Numbered from the stretch's first letter, positions 1 through 8,005 are shown. The stretch is DNA of 64,000 nucleotides from CAXBNB01 sp965267535 (GCA_965267535.1 OZ254082.1:1736001-1800000); one strand, 5' to 3'. The notes: generated by a model not told the origin, from the letters alone. Translations and numbers: made by a program.

Positions 1-687
1 TTTGCCTTCCAGGTCGTGCTTGAGCCGCAGGCCTGTTACGGCCATGTGTTTGCTTACCCACCCGTCCGGCAATTTGGTGAATTCATAAGCGTTTGTCAGG
101 TTTAGGTATGCCAGCTTTTCGGCATGTTTACGGCCTATACCCCATATATCTTTTATTTTCGTTTGTTTTAGAGCCCTCTCTCGTTTTTCGTTGCTATCGA
201 TCACATACACAGAAGAAGCGTTTTTGTTTTCCTCCTTGGCGATTTTGTTGGCCACCTTGGCCAGCGCTTTTGTAGGAGCGATCCCCAGGCTGATGGGTAT
301 GCCTGTACCCTGTGTTATCTCTTGTCGGATTTGCTCCCCATACCGGTGCAGATCGCTATGCCCCTCAAAATAGAGAAAAGCCTCATCTATACTGTACACC
401 TCTATGTGCGGTGTGTAGTGAGCTAGTAGGGTCATCACACGCTGGCTCATGTCGCCATACAGAGCATAGTTGGAAGAAAATACTTGTATGCCTTTTGCCT
501 TAAAATCGCTTTCGTACTGAAAAGCAGGAGCTCCCATGGGAATGCCCAGTGCCTTGGCCTCATTGCTGCGAGCGATCACACATCCGTCATTATTGGATAG
601 CACTACTATGGGTACTTTGTGTAGGTCGGGTCTAAACACCCGCTCACACGAAGCGTAAAAGTTGTTGCAGTCTACCAGTGCATACAT
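1..687 (-). CDS. umuC: DNA polymerase V catalytic subunit UmuC (Y-family), 3' part cut by window edge
   Basis: The first 229 codons are visible. The reading frame opens at 687 with MYALVDCNNFYASCE, the classic Y-family start in which Asp6 is the first metal ligand. Further Y-family landmarks follow: VVLSNNDGCVIARS, a YSIDEA palm motif with the catalytic Asp-Glu pair, and a helix-hairpin-helix-like IWGIGRKHAEKL segment. The frame stays open to base 1, so the little-finger and C-terminal regions lie outside. It starts 2 bases after the umuD stop, so the two are translated as one operon. Known role of the family: error-prone lesion bypass with activated UmuD. Co-occurrence with umuD separates it from DinB. 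Confidence 0.95.
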   Translation of the reverse strand, partial: MYALVDCNNFYASCERVFRPDLHKVPIVVLSNNDGCVIARSNEAKALGIPMGAPAFQYESDFKAKGIQVFSSNYALYGDMSQRVMTLLAHYTPHIEVYSIDEAFLYFEGHSDLHRYGEQIRQEITQGTGIPISLGIAPTKALAKVANKIAKEENKNASSVYVIDSNEKRERALKQTKIKDIWGIGRKHAEKLAYLNLTNAYEFTKLPDGWVSKHMAVTGLRLKHDLEGK

Positions 688-689
688 GC

Positions 690-1133
690 TTAAAAGTACT
701 TTATGGTATGTGTGACTATGCCCCAGATTCTAAAATCATTGTCGCGGGTCACTCTTATGGGGCGGTAGTTGTCATTTGCGGGCACTAGCCAGCAGGCGTT
801 TGTGTCTTTTTTTATTCTCTTTACGGTAAACTCCCCGTCGATAAAGCATACAGCTATTTTGCCGTCGGTAGCCGGCAGGCTTTTGTCTACAATCATCAGG
901 TCCCCATCATTTATACCTGCATCTTTCATGGAGTCTCCACTTACGCGTGCATAAAAAGTGGTCGACGGATTCCTGATTAACTCCCGGTTCAGGTCTATGG
1001 ACGGGTTTAGAAAGTCATTGGCAGGAGAGGGGAATCCCGCGCTGATGCCCACACCCGCAACGGGTAGGGGTAGCTCGGCGCTGGTGGATGCAGAAAAGAG
1101 TTGCAGTGTAAAAGAGGATGCTGGTAATTTCAT
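690..1133 (-). CDS. umuD: UmuD, LexA/S24-family self-cleaving subunit of DNA polymerase V
   Basis: 147-residue LexA-like protein without a DNA-binding domain, the length expected for UmuD. A self-cleavage site ISAG/FPSP puts the scissile bond at Ala32-Gly33; the nucleophile is Ser68 in SGDSMKDAG and the general base is Lys105 in FTVKR. These lie at the same mutual spacing as the E. coli residues (24/25, 60, 97), each shifted by 8. The cleaved form would join UmuC to make the translesion polymerase. It is the first gene of a umuD-umuC operon read leftward, with a short palindrome just upstream that could carry the damage-responsive repressor. Confidence 0.95.
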   Translation of the reverse strand: MKLPASSFTLQLFSASTSAELPLPVAGVGISAGFPSPANDFLNPSIDLNRELIRNPSTTFYARVSGDSMKDAGINDGDLMIVDKSLPATDGKIAVCFIDGEFTVKRIKKDTNACWLVPANDNYRPIRVTRDNDFRIWGIVTHTIKYF

Positions 1134-1145
1134 GACTACAATTTT

Positions 1146-1160
1146 ACTAAATATTTTAGT
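1146..1160. promoter_or_regulatory. Candidate operator upstream of umuD
   Basis: A short palindrome ACTAAA-N3-TTTAGT lies 12 bases upstream of the umuD start codon. Its position fits a repressor site for the umuDC operon. It does not resemble the E. coli LexA box, and no regulator gene lies beside it, so the binding protein is unknown. The region is AT-rich, so chance is possible. Confidence 0.35.
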
Positions 1161-1327
1161 TTTTAGGGTTTTTATTGCCTTTTAAATTAGTAATATGTCG
1201 GATTTATAGCGCTTGAATTATTAGCGAATTTTCATTTCGACTGAGAGAAATTCTATCTCAAACTGATGGTCTTGGTTCGTCTTGTCTGTATAACATTCAA
1301 GAGGTTGAATCAAATAAATACAAAAAC

Positions 1328-1358
1328 TTGCACCTTCATATACCGATAGGTATATTTG
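1328..1358 (+). promoter_or_regulatory. tetR promoter with embedded palindromic operator
   Basis: A Bacteroidota-type promoter can be read: TTG at 1328-1330, a 20-base spacer, and a perfect TAnnTTTG box (TATATTTG) at 1351-1358. The 18-bp palindrome ATATACC-GATA-GGTATAT at 1338-1355 overlaps the spacer and -7 box, so a bound repressor would block transcription. The tetR ATG begins 5 bases after the box, suggesting a leaderless or nearly leaderless transcript. The same palindrome recurs at the same offset before the next gene. Confidence 0.75.
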
Positions 1359-1362
1359 TGGC

Positions 1363-1953
1363 ATGGTAAGGTCTGAAAAAACAAGGCAGTTAATCATAGA
1401 AAAGACAGCTTCTATCTTTAATAAGAAAGGATATACCGGAACATATTTATCGGATTTGACTACTGCCACAGGCTTAACCAAGGGTAGCATTTACGGAAAC
1501 TTCAGAGACAAAAATGAAGTTGCGGTGGAAGCCTTTAAATACAATTATAAATTTCAGACCAAGCAAATTCTGGATCAGCTTGAGAAAGCTAGTGGTTCCA
1601 TTGAAAAAATGTTGGTCTTTTTAAATCACTATCGAACAGCATTTAAACCCATATTTAACAACGGAGGGTGTGCTATTTTAAATACGGCTGTCGATTCGGA
1701 TGATGGCAATGACTCACTAAACAAAGAGGTTGTCCGGGCTATTCACAATTGGCACAATAAAATTATTTCTACTCTGCAGGAAGGTATTGACAAAGGTGAA
1801 GTGAAAGAGATAGATGCAAGTCAGTTTGCATATAGATTTATTGCAGTCGTGGAGGGCAGTATTATGCTCGCAAAAACCTTAAATAAACCAGAGATTCTTT
1901 TAAATAATTTAGACTTCCTGGAGGCTGAAATAAATCAGCTTAAAAACAACTAA
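1363..1953 (+). CDS. TetR/AcrR-family transcriptional repressor
   Basis: 196 residues, a usual TetR length. Residues about 1-50 form the N-terminal helix-turn-helix: TRQLIIEKTASIFNKKGY leads into the recognition region TGLTKGSIYGNFRDKNEV, a strong TetR signature. The remainder is the variable helical ligand-binding and dimerisation domain. Its own promoter and that of the downstream fabF-like gene carry the same 18-bp palindrome, so autorepression and control of the next gene are inferred. Base composition is more AT-rich than the surrounding chromosome, as is that of the fabF-like gene, which suggests the pair was acquired together. The inducer is unknown; an acyl compound is a guess from the target gene. 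Confidence 0.93.
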   Translation: MVRSEKTRQLIIEKTASIFNKKGYTGTYLSDLTTATGLTKGSIYGNFRDKNEVAVEAFKYNYKFQTKQILDQLEKASGSIEKMLVFLNHYRTAFKPIFNNGGCAILNTAVDSDDGNDSLNKEVVRAIHNWHNKIISTLQEGIDKGEVKEIDASQFAYRFIAVVEGSIMLAKTLNKPEILLNNLDFLEAEINQLKNN

Positions 1954-1957
1954 AAAA

Positions 1958-1991
1958 TTTTTGGAACACCATATACCGTAAGGTATATAAA
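1958..1991 (+). promoter_or_regulatory. Promoter with second copy of the TetR operator, upstream of the fabF-like gene
   Basis: TTTTTG at 1958-1963, a 20-base spacer and TATATAAA at 1984-1991 form a promoter whose layout matches that of tetR. The palindrome ATATACC-GTAA-GGTATAT lies at 1971-1988. In both copies it starts 8 bases after the last base of the upstream TTG, and the -7 box starts 13 bases into it; only the central four bases differ. Confidence 0.72.
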
Positions 1992-2004
1992 ACATGTCTT
2001 ATAT

Positions 2005-3252
2005 ATGAAAAGAGTAGTAATAACAGGATTGGGAGCTATAACCCCGATAGGAAAAAATGTGCACGACTACTGGAGTAATTTGCAGAAAGGAGTATCCGGA
2101 GCAGGTAAAATAACCCGTTTTGACCCGACTAATTTCAAAACACAGTTTGCTTGTGAAATTAAAAATTATGACCCCTTGGACTATTTTGGGCGAAAAGAAA
2201 TCAGAAAGCTCGATAGATTTAGTCAATATGGGTTGATTGCTGCAGATGAAGCGATCGGTGATGCAGGTCTGGATTTTTCAACGTTAGATACAGATAGAAT
2301 TGGGGTTGCCTTTTCAAGCGGAATAGGAGGTTTTGAAACCTTTGAAGAGGAAGTTGTTAATTATGTAAATACTTCATACAGCCCTCGGTTCAATCCGTTT
2401 TTTATCACTAAAATAATCTCCAACGGCTTGTCTGGCCTGATCTCGATCAATCATGGACTTAGGGGGATAAATTATTGCCCTGTTACAGCTTGCGCGTCTT
2501 CTACACAAAGCATTATCCAAGCCTTTAATTACATACGTTTAGAAAAAGCAGACATCATTATCTCAGGAGGTTCGGAAGCTCCTATCACAGCATCCTCTAT
2601 AGGAGGGTTTAATGCTATGAAAGCAATGTCTACAAACAATGAAGATTTCATGAAAGCTTCAAGGCCATTCGACACAAGCAGAGATGGTTTTGTTGTAGGT
2701 GAAGGTGCCGGGGCATTAATCGTAGAAAGCTTGGATTCAGCAATTAAAAGAGGAGCAAAAATTTATGCAGAAATTGTGGGAGGAGGAGAAAATGCAGATG
2801 CATATCATATTACAGGGACACACCCGGAGGGGATGGGTGCATATTTAGCGATGGAAAATGCAATAAAGGAGGCTAACATAGCAGCTGAAAAAATTGATTA
2901 TATCAATGCACACGCAACATCTACAGGCGTGGGAGACCTATCGGAAATAAAAGCCATAGAAAGACTATTCAAATCAAATTTGGATAAAGTACAAATTAGT
3001 GCTTCAAAGTCTATGACAGGGCATTTGTTAGGTGCTACGGGAGCTATAGAAGCCATTTCAGCTAGTTTGTCGGTAAAAACAGGTGTAATTCCTCCAACCA
3101 TAAACACCAGAGAAATCGATGAGAATATACCGAAAGAACTGAATGTGTCTTTAGGAGAGAAATCAACGAAGGCAATTGATTATGCTTTGAGCAACAGTTT
3201 TGGGTTTGGAGGCCATTGTGCGGCTTTGGTATTAAAAAAATATAGAAATTGA
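2005..3252 (+). CDS. 3-oxoacyl-ACP synthase II (KAS II, FabF-like), TetR-controlled
   Basis: 415 residues, the normal FabF length. All catalytic positions are visible at FabF numbering: Cys163 in VTACASSTQS, His303 in INAHATSTG, the Lys of SASKSMTGH, and His340 in MTGHLLGATGA, plus the C-terminal SNSFGFGGHCA motif. It condenses an acyl-enzyme with malonyl-ACP. It stands alone without acpP, fabG or fabD and behind a TetR operator, unlike a housekeeping fabF. A specialised role in fatty-acid adjustment or a polyketide-like product is inferred. The gene is visibly AT-richer than the genes to its right. A short ATG at 1994 is ruled out because it meets a stop at once. Confidence 0.93.
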   Translation: MKRVVITGLGAITPIGKNVHDYWSNLQKGVSGAGKITRFDPTNFKTQFACEIKNYDPLDYFGRKEIRKLDRFSQYGLIAADEAIGDAGLDFSTLDTDRIGVAFSSGIGGFETFEEEVVNYVNTSYSPRFNPFFITKIISNGLSGLISINHGLRGINYCPVTACASSTQSIIQAFNYIRLEKADIIISGGSEAPITASSIGGFNAMKAMSTNNEDFMKASRPFDTSRDGFVVGEGAGALIVESLDSAIKRGAKIYAEIVGGGENADAYHITGTHPEGMGAYLAMENAIKEANIAAEKIDYINAHATSTGVGDLSEIKAIERLFKSNLDKVQISASKSMTGHLLGATGAIEAISASLSVKTGVIPPTINTREIDENIPKELNVSLGEKSTKAIDYALSNSFGFGGHCAALVLKKYRN

Positions 3253-3536
3253 TAAGGATGACTTTCGTGAAATAGATACCGGATGAGGAGAGTGCTTTCG
3301 GGTTTAGCCGGAAATCATAAGTGTTGTACTCAGATTGCAGTGGCTGTCGCGATACCTTTTTGGCACGACAGCACACACGCGCCAGTTGCTCTTCTTTGCT
3401 TGGCAAAATGCTGACAGCAACAGTAGAAACACACAGCCAAACTACCGCATATTGCATTATCCGACCACTCACCATTTGCACCCCGCTTTGTTCTTCGGAA
3501 TGCTTATTTTCGTGCTTTCAAACGAAAACTAGAGCT

Positions 3537-6500
3537 ATGAAAAAAATTGCGTTTCTCTGGCTGGCATGGGCTATGATTAGTCCGCTGGCGGCACAAGACA
3601 AGGAAGATAAGAAAAAAGAATGGGATGTGTCTACACCCGCATTGCCCTACAAAGAAGTAACCATCACTACCGATGAGGGCACCTGGATGAGTCTCGATGT
3701 GAGTCCCGACGGAACACAAATCGTATTCGACATGCTGGGCGATATCTATACACTGCCTGTCGCAGGAGGAGAAGCCACACTTATTCGGGGAGGGCATGCT
3801 TTTGAAGTGCAGCCCCGCTATAGCCCCGATGGTCAGTGGATCAGTTTTACCAGCGATGCAGGAGGAGGAGACAATATCTGGATAATGAAGCCCGATGGCA
3901 CAGAAGCCAGACAGATAACAAAAGAAGACTTTAGGTTGGTAAACAATGCCGTATGGTCTGCCGATGGTAATTACCTGTTTTGCAGAAAGCATTTTAGCTC
4001 TACCCGATCGCTGGGAGCAGGTGAAATCTGGATGTATCACAAAACAGGAGGGCAGGGCATACAACTGACCCAAAAGAAAAACGACCAGCAGGATGCCGGT
4101 GAGCCATGGGCATCACCCGACGGCAAGTATGTTTACTATAGCGAGGATGTATATCCCGGAGGTTTTTTCCAATACAATAAAGACCCCAATAGTCAGATAT
4201 ATGTGATCAACCGTTATAACCTGGAAGAAGGTAAAATAGAACGGGTAACAGGAGGTGCCGGAGGTGCTATTCGGCCGGTGCTGTCGCGCAAGGGCGACAA
4301 ACTGGCTTTTGTAAGGCGAGTGAGAGAAAAATCGGTTTTGTATTTGCACGATTTAAAGTCGGGCAGAGAATGGCCAATATACGATCAGTTAAGCAAAGAC
4401 CAGCAGGAAGCATGGGCAATTTTTGGTCCCTACACAGGTTTCAACTGGACCCCCGACGATCAACACATTATCATATGGGCCGAGGGGAAAATAAAAAAAA
4501 TCAACGTTGCGTCGCTGCAAGTAGCTGATATTCCATTTAAAGCTACCGCTACGCATAAGATAGTGAATGCGCTTCGATTTAAAAACGACGCAGCTCCCGA
4601 TAGTTTTGAAGCCAAAGCCATTCGGCACGCCGTTACCTCACCCGATGGTAAAACATTGGTATTTAATGCGGCCGGTTACCTCTGGAAAAAAACATTACCC
4701 GACGGCACACCAGTCAGGCTTACTTCGGGTACAGATCTGGAGTTTGAGCCGTCATTTTCCCGCGATGGAAAATACCTGAGTTATGTCACCTGGAACGACG
4801 AAACCAAAGGGGCAATCTACCGGCTGGATATGACCAGCAGTAAAAGTAAACCGGTAAAACTTACGATGGAAAAGGGTATTTATCGAGAACCCGCCTTTTC
4901 TCCTGTAGATGTCAATACCATTGTTTTTAGAAAAGAATCCGGTAACGGCCATCAGGGATATGTACACACCAAAGAACCGGGGATTTACCTGCTCAAAACT
5001 ACGTATTCACGAAAAGCAGGCTACCAGTCAACGACTACATTGGTTACAAAAGAGGGAGCTTTCCCCAGTTTTAGCCAGGACGGGGCACGAGTGTATTATC
5101 AAACAGGAGGATACCTTTTCGGCTCCCTGACTAAAACACTGAAGTCTGTAAAAACCAACGGCAAGGATGTGAGAGAATTGGTGTCGTCTAAGTATGCGCA
5201 CCGAATTATTCCCAGTCCCGACGACAAGTGGGTAGCCTTTACCAACCTCTACAAGGTATACATAGCTGCCATGCCTATGACAGGTCAGGTGATTCACCTC
5301 GACGGCAAGTCTACTAATGTGCCGGTAGCACAGGTGTCGCGCGATGCGGGCATTAGCCTACAGTGGTCGGGCGATAGCAAAAGCCTGAGTTGGACGCTGG
5401 GAGGAGAGTACTTTTCTACAGCCATCAACGAGCGGTTTTTGTTTTTGGAAGGAGCTCCCGACAGCCTGCCGGCTATAGATACTACCGGAGTAAAAATCAA
5501 CCTGGTGTTGCCATCTGACAAGCCTGAGGGTAAAGTAGCCTTTACCGGAGCACGCATCATCACCATGAAGGGGGACGAGGTAATAGAAAACGGAACGATA
5601 GTAGTAGAAGACAATAAGATAGTAGCTGTCGGCAAAGACGTGGAGGTGCCTGCCGGAGCAAAAGTGATCGACGCTGCAGGTAAAACAATTATGCCCGGTC
5701 TGGTAGATGTGCATGCGCACCTGGGGCAGTTTAGGTATGGAATCAGCCCGCAAAAGCATTGGGAATATTATACCAACCTGGCCTTTGGGGTGACTACTAC
5801 ACACGACCCCTCGTCCAATACCGAAATGGTATTTTCTCAATCCGAAATGGTAAAGTCAGGAGCTATGGTAGGCCCGAGGATATTTTCCACGGGAGTGATC
5901 CTCTACGGAGCGGAAGGCGACTTTAAGGCGGTAGTCAACAATCTGGAAGATGCCCGGTCGGCCATCAGACGAACCAGAGCGTTTGGTGCTTTTTCAGTAA
6001 AAAGCTACAATCAACCCCGTAGAAATCAGCGTCAGCAGGTAATAAAAGCCGCACATGAGCTCGATGTGGAAGTAATGCCAGAAGGGGGATCTACTTTTTA
6101 CCACAACCTGACCATGATACTCGACGGACACACGGGGGTGGAGCATAACCTGCCCATAGCGACACTACACGAAGACGTGATCAAACTATGGAGTGCCAGC
6201 CAGACAGGATACACGCCTACACTGATCGTAAACTACGGCGGGCTCAACGGCGAGTACTACTGGTATCAGAATACCAACGTATGGGAAGAAGAAAAACTCA
6301 TGCGCTTTACGCCGCGAAGCATTATCGATTCGCGCTCGCGCCACCGCACCATGGTGCCTATGAAAGAATACGACAATGGTCACATATTGGTGTCGCAGAG
6401 CTGCAAGCGTCTGACAGACGCAGGCGTGAAAGTAAACCTGGGTGCACACGGACAATTGCAGGGATTAGGCGCACACTGGGAGCTGTGGATGCTGGCACAG

Positions 6501-6833
6501 GGAGGTATGACCAACATGGAAGCCCTGAGAGCTGCTACCCTTAATGGCGCAGATTACCTGGGTATGGCTGATCAGATTGGCTCTCTGGAGGCTGGTAAGC
6601 TGGCTGACCTGATCGTGCTGGATAAAAACCCGCTCGACAATATACAGCATTCCAATACGGTTCGCTACACTATGGTAAACGGCCGTTTGTACGATACTGA
6701 AACCATGAATGAAACGGGTAATTATAATAAACCCCGCACTAAATTTTATTGGGAGCAGGACGGTTATTCACCGGCCTTTGACTGGCATGGCAACACACAC
6801 GGAGGCTGTGCCTGCGAACTCGGAAAGCACTAA
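3537..6833 (+). CDS. Secreted TolB-type propeller fused to an amidohydrolase
   Basis: 1098 residues from ATG 3537. The frame is open further upstream but lacks a sensible N-terminus; at 3537 a signal peptide MKKIAFLWLAWAMISPLAA begins. Residues about 40-640 contain repeated propeller blades of the TolB/PD40 type (SPDGTQIVFD, SPDGQWISFTSDAGG, SPDGKTLVF, SRDGKYLSY). Residues about 660-1060 form a metal-dependent amidohydrolase: GKTIMPGLVDVHAH with His726 and His728, then FGVTTTHDPS, and a C-terminal GSLEAGKLADLIVLD motif typical of imidazolonepropionase-like enzymes. This two-domain secreted architecture is recurrent in Bacteroidota, with cyclic amides or dipeptides as likely but unproven substrates. 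A Cys-containing tail (GGCACELGKH) is unusual. Confidence 0.88.
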   Translation: MKKIAFLWLAWAMISPLAAQDKEDKKKEWDVSTPALPYKEVTITTDEGTWMSLDVSPDGTQIVFDMLGDIYTLPVAGGEATLIRGGHAFEVQPRYSPDGQWISFTSDAGGGDNIWIMKPDGTEARQITKEDFRLVNNAVWSADGNYLFCRKHFSSTRSLGAGEIWMYHKTGGQGIQLTQKKNDQQDAGEPWASPDGKYVYYSEDVYPGGFFQYNKDPNSQIYVINRYNLEEGKIERVTGGAGGAIRPVLSRKGDKLAFVRRVREKSVLYLHDLKSGREWPIYDQLSKDQQEAWAIFGPYTGFNWTPDDQHIIIWAEGKIKKINVASLQVADIPFKATATHKIVNALRFKNDAAPDSFEAKAIRHAVTSPDGKTLVFNAAGYLWKKTLPDGTPVRLTSGTDLEFEPSFSRDGKYLSYVTWNDETKGAIYRLDMTSSKSKPVKLTMEKGIYREPAFSPVDVNTIVFRKESGNGHQGYVHTKEPGIYLLKTTYSRKAGYQSTTTLVTKEGAFPSFSQDGARVYYQTGGYLFGSLTKTLKSVKTNGKDVRELVSSKYAHRIIPSPDDKWVAFTNLYKVYIAAMPMTGQVIHLDGKSTNVPVAQVSRDAGISLQWSGDSKSLSWTLGGEYFSTAINERFLFLEGAPDSLPAIDTTGVKINLVLPSDKPEGKVAFTGARIITMKGDEVIENGTIVVEDNKIVAVGKDVEVPAGAKVIDAAGKTIMPGLVDVHAHLGQFRYGISPQKHWEYYTNLAFGVTTTHDPSSNTEMVFSQSEMVKSGAMVGPRIFSTGVILYGAEGDFKAVVNNLEDARSAIRRTRAFGAFSVKSYNQPRRNQRQQVIKAAHELDVEVMPEGGSTFYHNLTMILDGHTGVEHNLPIATLHEDVIKLWSASQTGYTPTLIVNYGGLNGEYYWYQNTNVWEEEKLMRFTPRSIIDSRSRHRTMVPMKEYDNGHILVSQSCKRLTDAGVKVNLGAHGQLQGLGAHWELWMLAQGGMTNMEALRAATLNGADYLGMADQIGSLEAGKLADLIVLDKNPLDNIQHSNTVRYTMVNGRLYDTETMNETGNYNKPRTKFYWEQDGYSPAFDWHGNTHGGCACELGKH

Positions 6834-6861
6834 TCTGTTTATTTTTAGTTGACAAAAGCCG

Positions 6862-6909
6862 ACGGGGCGGCATTCGGAGAAAGGAAACTTTCTTTGGATG
6901 CCGCCCCGT
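6862..6909 (+). terminator. Long hairpin downstream of the amidohydrolase gene
   Basis: A perfect 12-bp GC-rich stem pairs ACGGGGCGGCAT (6862-6873) with ATGCCGCCCCGT (6898-6909). Inside it a second stem AGAAAG-GAAA-CTTTCT (6878-6893) closes on a GNRA-like GAAA loop. There is only a very short T run after it, so it may act in 3'-end protection as much as in termination. Confidence 0.7.
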
Positions 6910-7232
6910 TTGGTATAGACAAAAAACAATGATCCTTGTTTAGGTTTGAGAGGGGAAATAAGATTTCCTCATATGCATTTTAAATACTTTAAATCGAGCA
7001 ATATGAGTTGTTTTGGCTGTTTTTGTAGTCGAATTCTTTATGAAAGAAGGGGTGGTTTTACATTTGAATAAAAATGATTGATTTTGTTGCGATAGATATA
7101 AATCATGCAAGCATTTAGCGCTTTCATAAATATTAATATTGTAGAATTTAAATTACTTAAAAATGATAGTACCAGATGAGTGGACCCTTCTCTACAAGCT
7201 ATGTCGTTTTACTAAACTAGTGTAATATAGTT

Positions 7233-7631
7233 ATGAATAAAAGTAGATATAAAAAGTTGTTTAATGACCAGAGTGTAGTTAAATGTTGTAAAACATTAGG
7301 GATGTATTTTAAATTGAAAAATGAGAGAGCTGTATTTTCTTTTAGTTTTTCTCACAACGGAAGTGTTACCAGTGAGCAGCTATTACCCTTAGAAAGAATT
7401 TCACTAAACATTTGTTCAAATGAAAGTTTTGTGGATGCTTTAATGTTACCTGTAGTTGATAGTGATATTTTAATTCTTGCGAATTCAGATGTTGTTGACT
7501 ATTCACTTTCTTACAGCCTTAGTATAGATGAGAAAAAGCGAGTGCTTCGTGTTGTTGTAGAGGATTACCCTCTCTTAGCAGAAAGCTTTATAACTGAACA
7601 GGAAAAAAGTGGATTGAGTTTGAGTTTTTAA
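7233..7631 (+). CDS. Hypothetical protein, AT-rich orphan
   Basis: 132 residues with no family I recognise. There is no signal peptide and no membrane segment. The sequence is rich in Ser, Val and Leu, with a pattern suggesting beta strands in the middle (AVFSFSFSHNGS, DYSLSYSLSIDE) and a Glu-rich C-terminal third. Codon use is strongly A/T-ending, unlike the amidohydrolase before it, and about 400 bases of AT-rich DNA precede it and 370 bases carrying two interspersed repeats follow. This suggests a recently acquired or fast-evolving gene. The start is the first ATG of the frame; no clear ribosome-binding site is visible. Confidence 0.55.
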   Translation: MNKSRYKKLFNDQSVVKCCKTLGMYFKLKNERAVFSFSFSHNGSVTSEQLLPLERISLNICSNESFVDALMLPVVDSDILILANSDVVDYSLSYSLSIDEKKRVLRVVVEDYPLLAESFITEQEKSGLSLSF

Positions 7632-7738
7632 GGTATAAAAAGCAGAAGAAATCCCAAGTGTATTCCAGATACTCTCACCCTGTTTTGGCTTTCGGTCAGA
7701 ATTCTATAACTTGAAGAGACTCAAAAGTGAGTGTTAGA

Positions 7739-7784
7739 TCAGCTGAGAAAGTCTCCGGTATGTTAGCTACACGGCGGGTGAGGT
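7739..7784 (+). repeat. Interspersed repeat A, copy 1
   Basis: 46 bases match 59578-59623 on the same strand at 42 positions (differences at repeat positions 7, 9, 18 and 24). The last 22 bases, including TTAGCTACACGGCGGGTGAG, are identical. Both copies are intergenic and their right flanks are unrelated. Confidence 0.85.
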
Positions 7785-7843
7785 GAAGATGTATAGGTAT
7801 ACTTCGATCCTCGCCCAACACAGTAGATGACATGCCAGAGACT
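7750..7843. ncRNA. Predicted structured element (three-way or long-stem RNA fold), strand uncertain
   Basis: The outer stem pairs AGTCTCCGGTATGT (7750-7763) with ACATGCCAGAGACT (7830-7843): 12 Watson-Crick pairs, one G-T pair and one mismatch. An inner stem pairs GGGTGAGG (7776-7783) with CCTCGCCC (7809-7816), eight pairs including one G-T, and is capped by GTATA-GG-TATAC (7791-7802). The segment between the stems, TAGCTACACGGC, is unpaired and is part of the block conserved in repeat A. This could be a small RNA, a REP/BIME-like element or the end of a small mobile element; function is unknown. Confidence 0.45.
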
Positions 7844-7900
7844 AACGCCCAAAGGGTCACTTGTTGATTCTATGTTGCACGGAAAACCGTGGATTTTGCT

Positions 7901-7998
7901 TAAAAAGTTTGTATCAAGTAAGAAATACCTACTTAAAAAAATGCTGTAAATGACTCTCCTTAGTCTTAATGTACAAATGAAAGTGTTTCTCAGCAGAG
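7901..7998 (+). repeat. Interspersed repeat B, copy 1
   Basis: About 98 bases alignable with 39667-39763 with small indels. The best conserved blocks are TAAAAAGTTTGTAT, TAAGAAAT-CCTACT, TGCTGTAAAT with CTCTCC, and ACAAATGAAAG-GTTTCTCAGCAGAG. GAAA-GYG-TTTC near the right end is a small hairpin kept in both copies. It ends just before the frameshifted SnoaL-like gene. Confidence 0.85.
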
Positions 7999-8005
7999 CC
8001 TACTT

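Larger units (their letters stand above)
7632..8005. other. Gene-free stretch with two repeat families
   Basis: 374 bases without a credible gene. It holds a structured repeat (7739-7843) and a second repeat (7901-7998), both of which occur again elsewhere in the window in intergenic DNA. The first 100 bases show nothing recognisable. Confidence 0.7.

Noticed and set aside
93..503. Short plus-strand open frames at the window start
   Set aside because: They are the reverse-strand shadow of umuC, whose frame is continuous and carries Y-family polymerase motifs.
1221..1490. Minus-strand 89-residue open frame overlapping the tetR start
   Set aside because: No recognisable motifs; it runs through the promoter and coding start of tetR.
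3321..3536. Longer N-terminus for the amidohydrolase
   Set aside because: The extension has many Cys and no signal; a standard signal peptide starts at 3537.
7764..7784. Possible rRNA-like sequence (GGCGGGTGAG)
   Set aside because: The similarity to a 16S rRNA stretch is about ten bases and lacks context.
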